Assembly: GCF_900111875.1 (NCBI RefSeq) | Contig: NZ_FOJU01000003.1 | Coordinates: forward strand, 558,001-622,000 | DNA from: Poseidonocella pacifica | GTDB lineage: Bacteria > Pseudomonadota > Alphaproteobacteria > Rhodobacterales > Rhodobacteraceae | Direction: 5' to 3' | DNA length: 64,000 nt | Shown here: positions 35,643 through 44,041 of the stretch, one piece after another | Position numbering within the stretch: position 1 is the stretch's first letter | Layout: the number at the start of each line of letters is the position of its first letter | Program-made: the position numbers and the translations under genes | Notes under the pieces: generated by a model | What the model was told of the DNA's origin: nothing | The model's input: the letters and a program-made list of their open reading frames with translations, nothing else | Database searches by the model: none

Positions 35643-37068
35643 ACCGCGCCTTTCGCGTACTGCCCCCGCGCCGAAGGTCGGCATCGTTCATCTTGGTCCG
35701 GGCGCCTTCTTTCGTGCCTTCAACGCGGTCTATACCGACGAGGCGATGGCTCTCTCTGGCGGCGACTGGGGCATCACGGCAGTGAGCCTTCGAAGCGCCA
35801 CGGCCCGCGACCAACTGGAGCCACAGGGCGGAACCTATACCTCCGTGACGTTGGCCCCCGACGGCGAGCGGGACAAGGTGATCGGCGCAATTACCCAAGT
35901 ACTGGTCGCACCCGATGACCCCGAGGCGGTGATCTCCGCGATCGCCGATCCTGCGGTACGGATCGTGTCGCTGACCATCACCGAAAAGGGCTATTGCCAC
36001 AGCCCCGCAACCGGGCGGCTCCGTCTTGATCACCCGGACGTGGTGCATGATCTCGCTCACCCCGAGGCCCCACGGTCCGCACCCGGATTTCTCGTGGCGG
36101 CGCTCGCCCGCAGGCGGGATAGTGGGGCAGGGCCGCTGACCGTCCTGTCTTGTGACAACCTGCCCTCCAACGGGGCGCTTGCGCGCGGTGTCGTGCTGGA
36201 TTTTGCCCGCGCGCTCGATCCTGATCTGGCCGACTGGATCGCGGAGGAGATTTCCTTTCCCGCCACCATGGTCGACCGGATCACCCCGGCGACAACCGCC
36301 GATGATGTGGCGCGCCTTGCCGACCGGGCTGGCTATGATGATCCCGGTTGCGTCGCGCACGAACAATTCCGGCAGTGGGTCATCGAAGACAATTTCGTGG
36401 CTGGCCGTCCTGCTTGGGACAGCGTCGGAGTGCAATTCGTCGCCTCGGTCGAAGCGCATGAAACGATGAAGCTGCGCTGCCTTAACGGGACCCATTCCGC
36501 GCTTGCCTACCTTGGTTATCTTGGCGGGTATGAGACGATTTCGGAAACCGTCTCCGATCCGGCTTTCGCCGCCTTCTGCGAGCATCTCTGGGCACAGGAA
36601 ATCCTGCCTACGGTGGAGCGCCCGGAGGGTGAGGATCTCAAGGCCTATTGCCAGACGTTGCTCGCCCGATACCGCGATCCCTCCATCCGCCACCGGACGT
36701 GGCAAATCGCCATGGACGGCAGCCAGAAACTTCCTCAACGCATTTTGGGAACCATCGCCGATACCCGCGCCGCGGGCGGTATGCCGGAGGGGCTCTGCCT
36801 GGTGGTGGCGGCGTGGATGCGATACGTCGGCGGCGTGGACGAGACCGGTGCTCCCATCGATGTTCGCGATCCGCTGGCCGCCCGTCTCAAGGCGGCGTCC
36901 GATGCCGCGGATGGTGCGGAGGCGACTGTCGCCGCCCTTCTCGCCTTCGACGAGATCTTTGCCCCCGAACTGGCCGCCGATGCCCCCTTCCGCGACGCCG
37001 TGTCAGCGGCCTTTGCGCGGCTGGAGAAGGATGGCGCCCGTGCCACCGTGACCGCTTTCAAGCCATGA
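35632..37068 (+). CDS. uxuB: Mannitol-dehydrogenase-family uronate reductase (UxuB-like)
   Basis: This NAD-dependent polyol/uronate dehydrogenase of about 478 residues opens with KVGIVHLGPGAFFRAFNAVYTDEA (Rossmann start) and has LSCDNLPSNGALARGVV. The catalytic segment MKLRCLNGTHSALAYLGYLGG holds the key Lys and downstream His. Sequence style is that of fructuronate reductase, but the next gene is altronate dehydratase, so it probably reduces tagaturonate to altronate in vivo (inference). The start is judged to be TTG 35632, because GGAGG lies five bases upstream; ATG 35620 has none. It overlaps kduD by 11 bases and uxaA by four. Confidence 0.88.
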   Translation: MPDKPRLSRTAPAPKVGIVHLGPGAFFRAFNAVYTDEAMALSGGDWGITAVSLRSATARDQLEPQGGTYTSVTLAPDGERDKVIGAITQVLVAPDDPEAVISAIADPAVRIVSLTITEKGYCHSPATGRLRLDHPDVVHDLAHPEAPRSAPGFLVAALARRRDSGAGPLTVLSCDNLPSNGALARGVVLDFARALDPDLADWIAEEISFPATMVDRITPATTADDVARLADRAGYDDPGCVAHEQFRQWVIEDNFVAGRPAWDSVGVQFVASVEAHETMKLRCLNGTHSALAYLGYLGGYETISETVSDPAFAAFCEHLWAQEILPTVERPEGEDLKAYCQTLLARYRDPSIRHRTWQIAMDGSQKLPQRILGTIADTRAAGGMPEGLCLVVAAWMRYVGGVDETGAPIDVRDPLAARLKAASDAADGAEATVAALLAFDEIFAPELAADAPFRDAVSAAFARLEKDGARATVTAFKP

Positions 37069-38588
37069 GGTCTGCAATCCTCCTGCATGCGTCGGATGAC
37101 GTGTCGATCCTCACCGCCCGCGCGGCGGCGGGATCAACGCCGCTGGACGTAGGGCTGCCGTTGGAAAGCTCCGTTCCGGCGGGCCACAAGATCGCCCGCC
37201 ATGACATCAAAACCGGCGCTCCGATCCGCAAATACGGCCAGATCATCGGATATGCCAACGCCGCGATCCCGGCCGGCGCGCATGTGCACACCCACAATTG
37301 CGCATTCGGCGATCACCCCAAAGGCGATACGTCGGGGGAGGGGCTGGCGGCGGCACGGGCGGCGATCCCGACCCCTGCCCCGCGACAGTTCAATGGCTAC
37401 GCGCGCGCGAACGGACAGGTCGGAACGCGCAACATGATTGCCCTCATCGCGACGGTGAATTGCTCCGCCACGGTGATCCGGCAGGCAGCGGAACAGGTCA
37501 CACGGTCGGGCCTGCTGGACGCCTATCCGAATGTCGACGGTGTCGCGGCCTTTGCCCATGGAACCGGTTGCGGGATGGCCGCAGGGGGGCCGGGGTGGGA
37601 CAACCTGCAACGGGTCCTCTGGGGCCATGCCACCCACCCCAATGTCGGGGCGGCGCTCTTTGTCGGGCTCGGCTGCGAGGTGATGCAGATCGCCCGGATG
37701 AAACAGATGTTCGGTGCCTCCGGGGAAGAGCGATTTCACGGTCTGACCATTCAGGATTCAGGGGGCACTCGCGCAACGATTGCCCAGATCGTCCAGCGGA
37801 TCGAGGCGCTGTTGCCCGAGGTGAACGCCGTCTCCCGAACGCCACAGCCGCTCTCTGCACTTACCGTTGGCCTGCAATGTGGTGGCTCCGACGGAGCCTC
37901 GGGGATCACCGCAAACCCAGCCCTCGGGGTAGCGAGCGATTTGCTCGTCGGGCACGGCGGGCGGGTCATCCTTTCGGAGACCCCAGAGATCTATGGCGCT
38001 GAGCAACTTCTGCTTGATCGCGCCGCCGATCCCGGCGTGGCGACCGCCCTGCGGGAGCGCCTTGAATGGTGGGAGAGCTATACCGCGATCCACGGCGGGT
38101 CGATGGACAACAACCCGTCGCCGGGCAACAAGGCCGGAGGGCTGACCACCATCCTTGAGAAATCTCTGGGCGCGGTTGCCAAGGCCGGTGCCACCCCGCT
38201 CAATGAAGTCGTTTCCTACGGTGCCGCGCCAACGGCCTCCGGCCTCGTCTTCATGGATACTCCCGGCTACGATCCCGTCTCCGCCACGGGTCAGATCGCC
38301 GGCGGCGCGCAGATCATCGTGTTTACCACCGGCCGCGGCTCTGCCTTTGGCTCCAAGCCGGCGCCGACCCTCAAGCTGGCGACCAACGATGCGCTCTATG
38401 CGGCAATGACCGAGGACATGGATCTCAACTGTGGTGATATCCTGAGTGCGGGCGTACCGCTTGCCGACAAGGGGGCCGAAATCTTCGATTTGATCGTCGC
38501 GACCGCCTCGGGCCATACCACCAAGAGCGAAGCGCTCGGCCTTGGGGACAACGAATTCATCCCGTGGCAGATCGGCGCGGTGATGTAG
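37065..38588 (+). CDS. uxaA: Altronate dehydratase (UxaA)
   Basis: This 507-residue enzyme dehydrates D-altronate to KDG. It is a full-length fusion of the small SAF-like N-terminal domain (GHKIARHDIKTGAPIRKYGQIIGYA, HTHNCAF) and the large domain with GYARANGQVGTRN, FAHGTGCG, GLQCGGSDGASGITANPALG and SGHTTKSE. The ATG overlaps the uxuB stop (ATGA). Its last 32 bases overlap the end of the convergent AraC gene. It is the last gene of the uxaC operon. Confidence 0.95.
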   Translation: MRSAILLHASDDVSILTARAAAGSTPLDVGLPLESSVPAGHKIARHDIKTGAPIRKYGQIIGYANAAIPAGAHVHTHNCAFGDHPKGDTSGEGLAAARAAIPTPAPRQFNGYARANGQVGTRNMIALIATVNCSATVIRQAAEQVTRSGLLDAYPNVDGVAAFAHGTGCGMAAGGPGWDNLQRVLWGHATHPNVGAALFVGLGCEVMQIARMKQMFGASGEERFHGLTIQDSGGTRATIAQIVQRIEALLPEVNAVSRTPQPLSALTVGLQCGGSDGASGITANPALGVASDLLVGHGGRVILSETPEIYGAEQLLLDRAADPGVATALRERLEWWESYTAIHGGSMDNNPSPGNKAGGLTTILEKSLGAVAKAGATPLNEVVSYGAAPTASGLVFMDTPGYDPVSATGQIAGGAQIIVFTTGRGSAFGSKPAPTLKLATNDALYAAMTEDMDLNCGDILSAGVPLADKGAEIFDLIVATASGHTTKSEALGLGDNEFIPWQIGAVM

Positions 38589-39447
38589 CGGCCTTGCGCC
38601 CCTTTCGCTCCCGATAGGAGGATGGGTTCGCCCCGAGATAGCGCTTGAACATCCGGCTGAAGAAATAGGGGTCGGAATACCCCAGTTCCTCGGCCGCGGC
38701 CTTGACCGACAAGCCCATGCCCAACCGGTTGGCGGCGAATTCCATGCGCTTCAGTTCCCGAAACTTCTGGGGCGTGTAGCCGATGCGCTCCTTGAACGCG
38801 CGCCTGAAGTAGTCCGGGTTATAGGGGATGCGTTCCAACACCTCATCCGCCCCTGCCCCGCTCCCCAGCGGATCCGCCGAAAGCCGGGCGGCGGCCAGCA
38901 TGATCTGCACCGACAGGTGATCCTGACTGTCCGGCTCCGCCCCATCGACACGCCATTCCACAAAGGCTGTTTCCAGAAACGCCAGCAGGACCACCATGAA
39001 CTGGTGATGCTGAACAAGGGTCGTGCTGCCATGGGGGGAGGCGTCGCGGTAGTGGCGCAGCAACGGCTCGAGCGCGCCCCAGTTCGGCAAACCTACCGCA
39101 CGCCGCAGCGCCATCTGTTGAATGAGGTCCCCCCGCTCAAAGAGGTCCAGCGTGAAATGCTGGGCGATGCCGGTGAACAGCTCCGATCCGCCCCCGTGGT
39201 TGCCGCGAAACCGGGTATAGGCGGGGATCAGCATCGCCTCCCCGGGGCGAAGCTCAATGCGTTCGGCATCCTCTCCGACTTGATAGACCCCACTCCCCGA
39301 CAAGCAGATGATGAGATCGTGCACTGGGTTGACCTTGTTGATCCGCCAACTTGCCCCGTGGGACATCCGGATGGTCGAACGCGCAAGCCGAAGCGACAGG
39401 GATCGCATCGGAATATGGCCGAGGGCGTGATGTTCGATTTTGTCCAT
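38557..39447 (-). CDS. AraC-family transcriptional regulator
   Basis: The 296 residues form an N-terminal cupin-like sugar-sensing domain (VYQVGEDAERIELRPGEAMLIPAYTRFR) and a C-terminal double helix-turn-helix (about 195-285, ending YSDPYFFSRMFKRYLGANPSSYRER). It is divergent from the GH4-Tog operon and convergent with uxaA, so it probably controls pectin-oligomer uptake. No Shine-Dalgarno is visible. TTATAC lies six bases before the ATG, so the transcript may have almost no leader. Confidence 0.9.
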   Translation of the reverse strand: MDKIEHHALGHIPMRSLSLRLARSTIRMSHGASWRINKVNPVHDLIICLSGSGVYQVGEDAERIELRPGEAMLIPAYTRFRGNHGGGSELFTGIAQHFTLDLFERGDLIQQMALRRAVGLPNWGALEPLLRHYRDASPHGSTTLVQHHQFMVVLLAFLETAFVEWRVDGAEPDSQDHLSVQIMLAAARLSADPLGSGAGADEVLERIPYNPDYFRRAFKERIGYTPQKFRELKRMEFAANRLGMGLSVKAAAEELGYSDPYFFSRMFKRYLGANPSSYRERKGRKAATSPRRSATG

Positions 39448-39482
39448 GCTTTTGTATAATTAGCATCATTCCGGCGAGCGGA

Positions 39483-39495
39483 CTAGCATATTACA
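39483..39495. promoter_or_regulatory. Shared element in the AraC/GH4 intergenic region
   Basis: The nine bases CTAGCATAT here also occur at 32600-32608, across the -10 region of the uxaC promoter. The 154-base gap between the AraC gene and the GH4 gene has no other confident promoter; TTGCCC-N17-CTAAAA near 39498 is a poor match. The shared word may be a common regulator site. Confidence 0.3.
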
Positions 39496-39601
39496 CTTTG
39501 CCCAACATCACGAAACGCTCCTAAAAACGAGGGTTTCACAAGTACTTGGGAGGGATTGAAAGGTGGGCGTTGCCTAATCGGCGCTTCCTTTCGGCTAGGT
39601 C

Positions 39602-40996
39602 ATGCACGATTTCGGTCAATATCGTTCCGTCCGAATCGCCTTTGTTGGCGGCGGCTCACTCAACTGGGCGATGGGCCTGATGGCTGATCTAGCTCATGAC
39701 ACTCGGCTTTCCGCACAGGTCCGGCTCTATGATATCGACGCAGAGGCTGCGCGGCGCAATGCGGAGATCGGCAACCTGCACGCCGCAGTATCGCGGGGCG
39801 CCCCCGCAGGCTATCGGGCCTGTGAGACATTGGCCGGTGCCCTCGAAGGGGCAGATGTGGTCGTCATCTCCATCCTGCCCGGCAGGTTCGAGGATATGGC
39901 ACAGGATATCGGCATCCCGGCAGAGTACGGCATTCCCCAAGCGGTCGGTGACACCGTTGGTCCGGGCGGCTTTGTGCGGGCCATGCGTGCGATCCCGATG
40001 CTGGCCAGTATCGGCACCGCGATCCGCGAGCATGCCCCAACTGCCTATGTCTGCAACCTGACCAACCCGATGAGCGTGCTGACCGGGGCGCTGCATGCGG
40101 TGTTTCCCGGCATTCGCGCTTGGGGCGAATGTCATGAGGTTACGAAGATCCGCAAACAGGTCGCCTGGATCGCCAATCGCGGCGCGGGAACGGAACGGTT
40201 CACCCACCGCGATGTGCAGGTCAACGTTCTGGGCATCAACCACTTCACCTTCGTGGATCGCATCGCGCTGGATGGGCGGGATATGCGCCCAGCCTATGAG
40301 GCCTTTGTGCGTGAGCACATGGAACCCGGCTGGGCCCAGACCGAAAGCGGCAAGGATGAGGAACACCACCGTTATTTCGGTACACGCAATCTGGTGGCCT
40401 TCGATCTGTTCCGCCGATTTGGTATCCCGGCTGCCTCGGGTGATCGCCATCTGGCGGAGTTCATGCCGGTTGCGGAGTATCTGGCCGATCCCGCCCGGTG
40501 GGGCTTTGCGCTGACACCGGTGGAGTATCGCATTCGGGATCGCGACGCGAAACGCGCCCGCGCCGAGGAGATGCGCGCGGGGCGCATCGCTCCGCGTGCA
40601 CATCGGTCGGACGAAGCGCTGGTGGATCAGATCGCGGCCCTCATGGGCGGCGCGCCTTTTGTCAGCAACGTAAACCTTCCCAATCACGGACAGATGGCCG
40701 GCATCCCCCAAGGCACGATTGTGGAAACCAATGCGCTGTTCTCCGGCCTCGGCCCGCAACCCATCGGTGCGGGAGCCTTGCCGCCCGACCTGTTGGCGCA
40801 TGTCGCCGGTCACGCAGAGCGGCAGACCGCCTTGCTCCATGCGGTTCTGTCTGGTGATCGCGCGGCGCTCTTCCCGCTGTTTGCGACCGACCCGCTCGTG
40901 GCCCACCTTCCCCAACCCCGCGCGCGGGAAATGTTTGACCGCATGGTCGCGGCGACCGCAGGCTGGATTCCTGACAATCTCAAGGGAGCGGCATGA
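39602..40996 (+). CDS. Glycoside hydrolase family 4 enzyme, probable alpha-galacturonidase
   Basis: This 464-residue NAD- and metal-dependent hydrolase starts with the Rossmann motif IAFVGGGSLNW. Family 4 landmarks are CNLTNPM (151-157), C177-H-E-V180 and GINHF. The CHEV form, rather than CHSV or CHG, points to the LplD-type alpha-galacturonidase subgroup (family knowledge). No signal peptide is present, so it acts in the cytosol on imported oligomers. ATG 39602 has only a weak AGG nearby and an in-frame stop two codons upstream, so no earlier start is possible. It overlaps the next gene by four bases. Confidence 0.88.
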   Translation: MHDFGQYRSVRIAFVGGGSLNWAMGLMADLAHDTRLSAQVRLYDIDAEAARRNAEIGNLHAAVSRGAPAGYRACETLAGALEGADVVVISILPGRFEDMAQDIGIPAEYGIPQAVGDTVGPGGFVRAMRAIPMLASIGTAIREHAPTAYVCNLTNPMSVLTGALHAVFPGIRAWGECHEVTKIRKQVAWIANRGAGTERFTHRDVQVNVLGINHFTFVDRIALDGRDMRPAYEAFVREHMEPGWAQTESGKDEEHHRYFGTRNLVAFDLFRRFGIPAASGDRHLAEFMPVAEYLADPARWGFALTPVEYRIRDRDAKRARAEEMRAGRIAPRAHRSDEALVDQIAALMGGAPFVSNVNLPNHGQMAGIPQGTIVETNALFSGLGPQPIGAGALPPDLLAHVAGHAERQTALLHAVLSGDRAALFPLFATDPLVAHLPQPRAREMFDRMVAATAGWIPDNLKGAA

Positions 40997-41880
40997 TGGG
41001 CGGAGACAGCAAATACCTCGGGCTATGGTACGTCGCGCCCTATGGGATCGGCCTGATCCTCTTTACCGCCTTCCCGTTCATCACTTCGCTTTACCTCAGC
41101 TTCACGGACTACGACCTGCTGTCGAGCCCCGAATGGGTGGGGCTCAAGAACTATGAGAAACTCTTCACCCGTGACCGGACCTTTGAAAAATCCCTGAAAG
41201 TCACGCTGACCTATGTGTTCCTGACCGTCCCGCTCAAACTGACCTTCGCGCTCTTCATCGCGGTGGTGCTGAATTACCGGCTGCGCGGCATCAACCTGTT
41301 TCGCACTGCCTATTACGTCCCGTCCATCCTCGGCGGGTCCATCGCGATCGCCGTGCTGTGGCGGTATATCTTTGCCGAGGTCGGCCTCGTGAACATGATC
41401 ATCACGGGGCTGGGCGGCGAGCCGATCAACTGGTTCGGAGAGCCGGGCAATGCCCTTTTCACAATCACGCTGCTGCGCTGCTGGCAGTTCGGCTCCGCCA
41501 TGGTGATCTTCCTCGCCGCGCTGCAATCGGTGGATCGCTCGCTCTATGAGGCCGCCGCCATCGACGGGGCCACTCCGTGGCGGATCTTTCGCCACATCAC
41601 CTTGCCGCTCATCACACCGGTGATCTTCTTCAACCTGATCATGCAGACGGTACAAGCCTTTCAGGAGTTCAACGGCCCCTACATCATCACGCAAGGTGGC
41701 CCGCTCAAATCCACCTACCTGCTGCCCCTTTATATCTATGACGAAGCCTTCAAGAGCTTTGACATGGGCTATGCCTCGGCCATCGCCTGGGTGCTGTTCA
41801 CCATCATCATGGTCCTGACCCTCGTCGCCTTCTGGTCGTCGAAAAAGTGGGTCTACTATGCCGGCGACAAGAGGAACTGA
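40993..41880 (+). CDS. togM: ABC sugar permease, TogM-like (MalF type)
   Basis: This 295-residue permease has six predicted helices and starts LGLWYVAPYGIGLILFTAFPF. The cytoplasmic coupling loop is EAAAIDGATPWRIFRHITLPLITP. It pairs with the following MalG-type permease. GGGAG five bases upstream supports ATG 40993, which overlaps the GH4 stop; ATG 40996 is also possible. Context with GH4, GH28/GH105 and CE8 suggests uptake of oligogalacturonides. Confidence 0.88.
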   Translation: MMGGDSKYLGLWYVAPYGIGLILFTAFPFITSLYLSFTDYDLLSSPEWVGLKNYEKLFTRDRTFEKSLKVTLTYVFLTVPLKLTFALFIAVVLNYRLRGINLFRTAYYVPSILGGSIAIAVLWRYIFAEVGLVNMIITGLGGEPINWFGEPGNALFTITLLRCWQFGSAMVIFLAALQSVDRSLYEAAAIDGATPWRIFRHITLPLITPVIFFNLIMQTVQAFQEFNGPYIITQGGPLKSTYLLPLYIYDEAFKSFDMGYASAIAWVLFTIIMVLTLVAFWSSKKWVYYAGDKRN

Positions 41881-41885
41881 TCCCA

Positions 41886-42800
41886 GTGTCCACGCTCACC
41901 GAAATCCCGCTCACCCCCGCCGCGCTTTCCGATGCGCCCACCGCGCTTCAGATCAAGTTGCGCAAACGCGCGCGGTTCAATGCCTTCGTTCGCTATGCCC
42001 TGCTTACCATCGTCGGGTTCATCATGATCTATCCGCTGCTGTGGCTGATCGGCGCCTCCTTCAAGACCAACGGCGAGATGTTCTCCTCCGCATGGTTCTG
42101 GCCCAGGAACCCGACCGTGCAGGGCTATGTCGACGGCTGGCAAACTTCGACCCCCTATACCTTCGCCACCTTCTTCTTGAACTCGATGCAGATCGCCATT
42201 CCCAAGGTGATCGGCACGGCCATTTCCTCGACGCTGGTGGCCTACGGCTTTGCGCGGTTCGACTTTCCGGGCAAGAAGATCCTCTTTGCGATCCTCATCG
42301 CGACCTTGCTGCTACCCGACGTGGTGACGCGCATTCCCCAATACCTGCTGTTCCGGGAGCTTGGCTGGCTCGATACCTATCTGCCGCTCTTCGTCCCCCA
42401 ATGGTTCGCGTGGGAGGCCTTCTTCGTCTTCATGCTGGTGCAATTCCTTCGGGCCATCCCACGGGAGATGGAAGAGGCCGCGCGCGTCGATGGCGCCAAT
42501 ACGCTCCAGACGCTCATCTTCATCGTGGTGCCGATGTTGATGCCCGCGCTCGTCTCCGTCTGTCTGTTTCAATTCATGTGGACGATGAACGATTTCCTCG
42601 GGCCCCTGATCTATATCTCCACGGTCGAGAAATACCCGATCAGCCTCGCGCTCAAACTCTCCATCGACGCGACCGAAGCGTTCAACTGGAACCAGATCCT
42701 CGCGATGACCGTGCTGGCCCTGACCCCCTCGCTCGTCGTGTTCTTCCTCGCCCAGAAGTCCTTCATCGAAGGCATATCCACCGGAGGTACGAAGGGCTGA
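41886..42800 (+). CDS. togN: ABC sugar permease, TogN-like (MalG type)
   Basis: This protein has 304 residues and six helices. Its coupling motif is EEAARVDGANTLQTLIFIVVPMLMPAL, followed by the MalG-typical QFMWTMNDFLGPLIYI. The start is taken as GTG 41886, with GAGG about ten bases upstream in the end of togM; the open frame extends back to 41847 but would overlap togM and lacks a ribosome site. Its stop overlaps the ATPase start (TGATG). Confidence 0.88.
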   Translation: MSTLTEIPLTPAALSDAPTALQIKLRKRARFNAFVRYALLTIVGFIMIYPLLWLIGASFKTNGEMFSSAWFWPRNPTVQGYVDGWQTSTPYTFATFFLNSMQIAIPKVIGTAISSTLVAYGFARFDFPGKKILFAILIATLLLPDVVTRIPQYLLFRELGWLDTYLPLFVPQWFAWEAFFVFMLVQFLRAIPREMEEAARVDGANTLQTLIFIVVPMLMPALVSVCLFQFMWTMNDFLGPLIYISTVEKYPISLALKLSIDATEAFNWNQILAMTVLALTPSLVVFFLAQKSFIEGISTGGTKG

Positions 42801-44041
42801 TGGCCGAACTGCAACTGCGCTCCGTCGAGAAAACGTATGGCAACGGCTTCAAGGCCGTCCACGGGATCAATCTTGACGTCAAAGAGGGCGAATTCATGGT
42901 GCTCGTGGGGCCGTCCGGCTGTGCGAAATCCACCACATTGCGGATGATCGCCGGGCTGGAGACGATCTCGTGCGGCGAAGTGCGCATCGGGGATCAGATC
43001 GTCAACGACCTCGTCCCCGGCAAGCGGGGCATCGCCATGGTGTTCCAGAATTACGCCCTCTACCCGCATATGAAGGTGCACCGGAACCTCTCCTTCGGCC
43101 TGCGTCTGCGCGGGGCGTCCCGCCAGACGATCCAAAGCTCCACCGATACGGTCTCGGGCATTCTGGAAATCGAGGAACTGCTCGACCGCCTGCCAAAGCA
43201 ACTTTCGGGCGGACAGGCGCAGCGCGTCGCGCTTGGCCGCGCCTTGATCAAACAGCCCGAAGTCTTTCTCTTTGATGAGCCGCTGTCCAACCTCGATGCC
43301 AAGCTGCGCGCCTCCATGCGGGTGCGGATCACCGATCTGCATAAACGGCTGCGCGACGAGGGCCGCCCCGCCACGGTTGTCTATGTCACCCACGATCAGG
43401 TGGAGGCGATGACCATGGGCGACAGGATCTGTGTCATGAAAGACGGCCACATCATGCAGGTGGCCGATCCCGTCACGCTCTATGAACGCCCCGCCAACGC
43501 CTTTGTCGCGGGGTTCATCGGGATGCCCGAAATGAACCTCGTCGATGCGGTCCTGACACGGCAGGACGGCGTGCCTTCTCTGACCGTCGAAGGTCAGACC
43601 ATCGCCATTCCCGACGGCCTCGGGAAGCGGATCGTCGGGCCGGACGGGCCGGTGCGCCTTGGGATACGGCCCCAGCATCTAGACCTCGTGGCCCCCGATA
43701 CCCCCGGCGCGTTCACCGGGACGGTGGCGAATGTCGAATTCATGGGCCACGAGAGCAATCTTTACCTGCGGGTCGGGGAGGCGGATTTCGTTGCCGTCAC
43801 TCCTGCAGAGGCGCGCTTTGGGCAACCCGCCCGTGGCGACCGCATCGGGCTTCGGCCACAGGGCCAAAAACTGCATTTGTTCACCGCCGGAGACAACGGC
43901 GGAAACATCTCACTCGGAACGCAACATCTCCAGGGAGGAAACGATGACAACGCGTACCATTCTCGCACTCGCGCTCACGACAACAGCGCTGGCGACGACA
44001 AGCTCGGCAGAGGAACTCCGCATGAGTTGGTGGGGCGGTGA
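42800..44041 (+). CDS. togA: ABC sugar transporter ATPase, TogA-like (UgpC/MsmX family)
   Basis: The protein has 413 residues. The ATPase domain has Walker A G37-PSGCAKST-45, Q-loop Q83, LSGGQ 135-139, Walker B VFLFDE 155-160 and H198. The C-terminal OB-type regulatory region (about 240-365) ends near QGQKLHLF, where relatives stop. Two oddities follow. The usually conserved second Gly of Walker A (GCGKS) is Ala. The frame also runs on for about 45 residues with no family resemblance and overlaps the start of togB by 98 bases. Only the N-terminal boundary at ATG 42800 is secure. Confidence 0.85.
   Translation: MAELQLRSVEKTYGNGFKAVHGINLDVKEGEFMVLVGPSGCAKSTTLRMIAGLETISCGEVRIGDQIVNDLVPGKRGIAMVFQNYALYPHMKVHRNLSFGLRLRGASRQTIQSSTDTVSGILEIEELLDRLPKQLSGGQAQRVALGRALIKQPEVFLFDEPLSNLDAKLRASMRVRITDLHKRLRDEGRPATVVYVTHDQVEAMTMGDRICVMKDGHIMQVADPVTLYERPANAFVAGFIGMPEMNLVDAVLTRQDGVPSLTVEGQTIAIPDGLGKRIVGPDGPVRLGIRPQHLDLVAPDTPGAFTGTVANVEFMGHESNLYLRVGEADFVAVTPAEARFGQPARGDRIGLRPQGQKLHLFTAGDNGGNISLGTQHLQGGNDDNAYHSRTRAHDNSAGDDKLGRGTPHELVGR

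Noticed and set aside
36648-37064. N-terminal extension of the altronate dehydratase frame
   Set aside because: It is the uxuB 3' end in another frame. Family homology starts at ATG 37065, which overlaps the uxuB stop as ATGA.
39689-40915. 408-residue minus-strand frame
   Set aside because: Exactly antisense to the GH4 gene, with no recognisable motif. Shadow of codon bias.
41858-42799. N-terminal 314-residue extension of the TogA frame
   Set aside because: This part is the togN gene read in another frame, and its residues are Arg/Pro-rich noise. The ATPase begins at ATG 42800.
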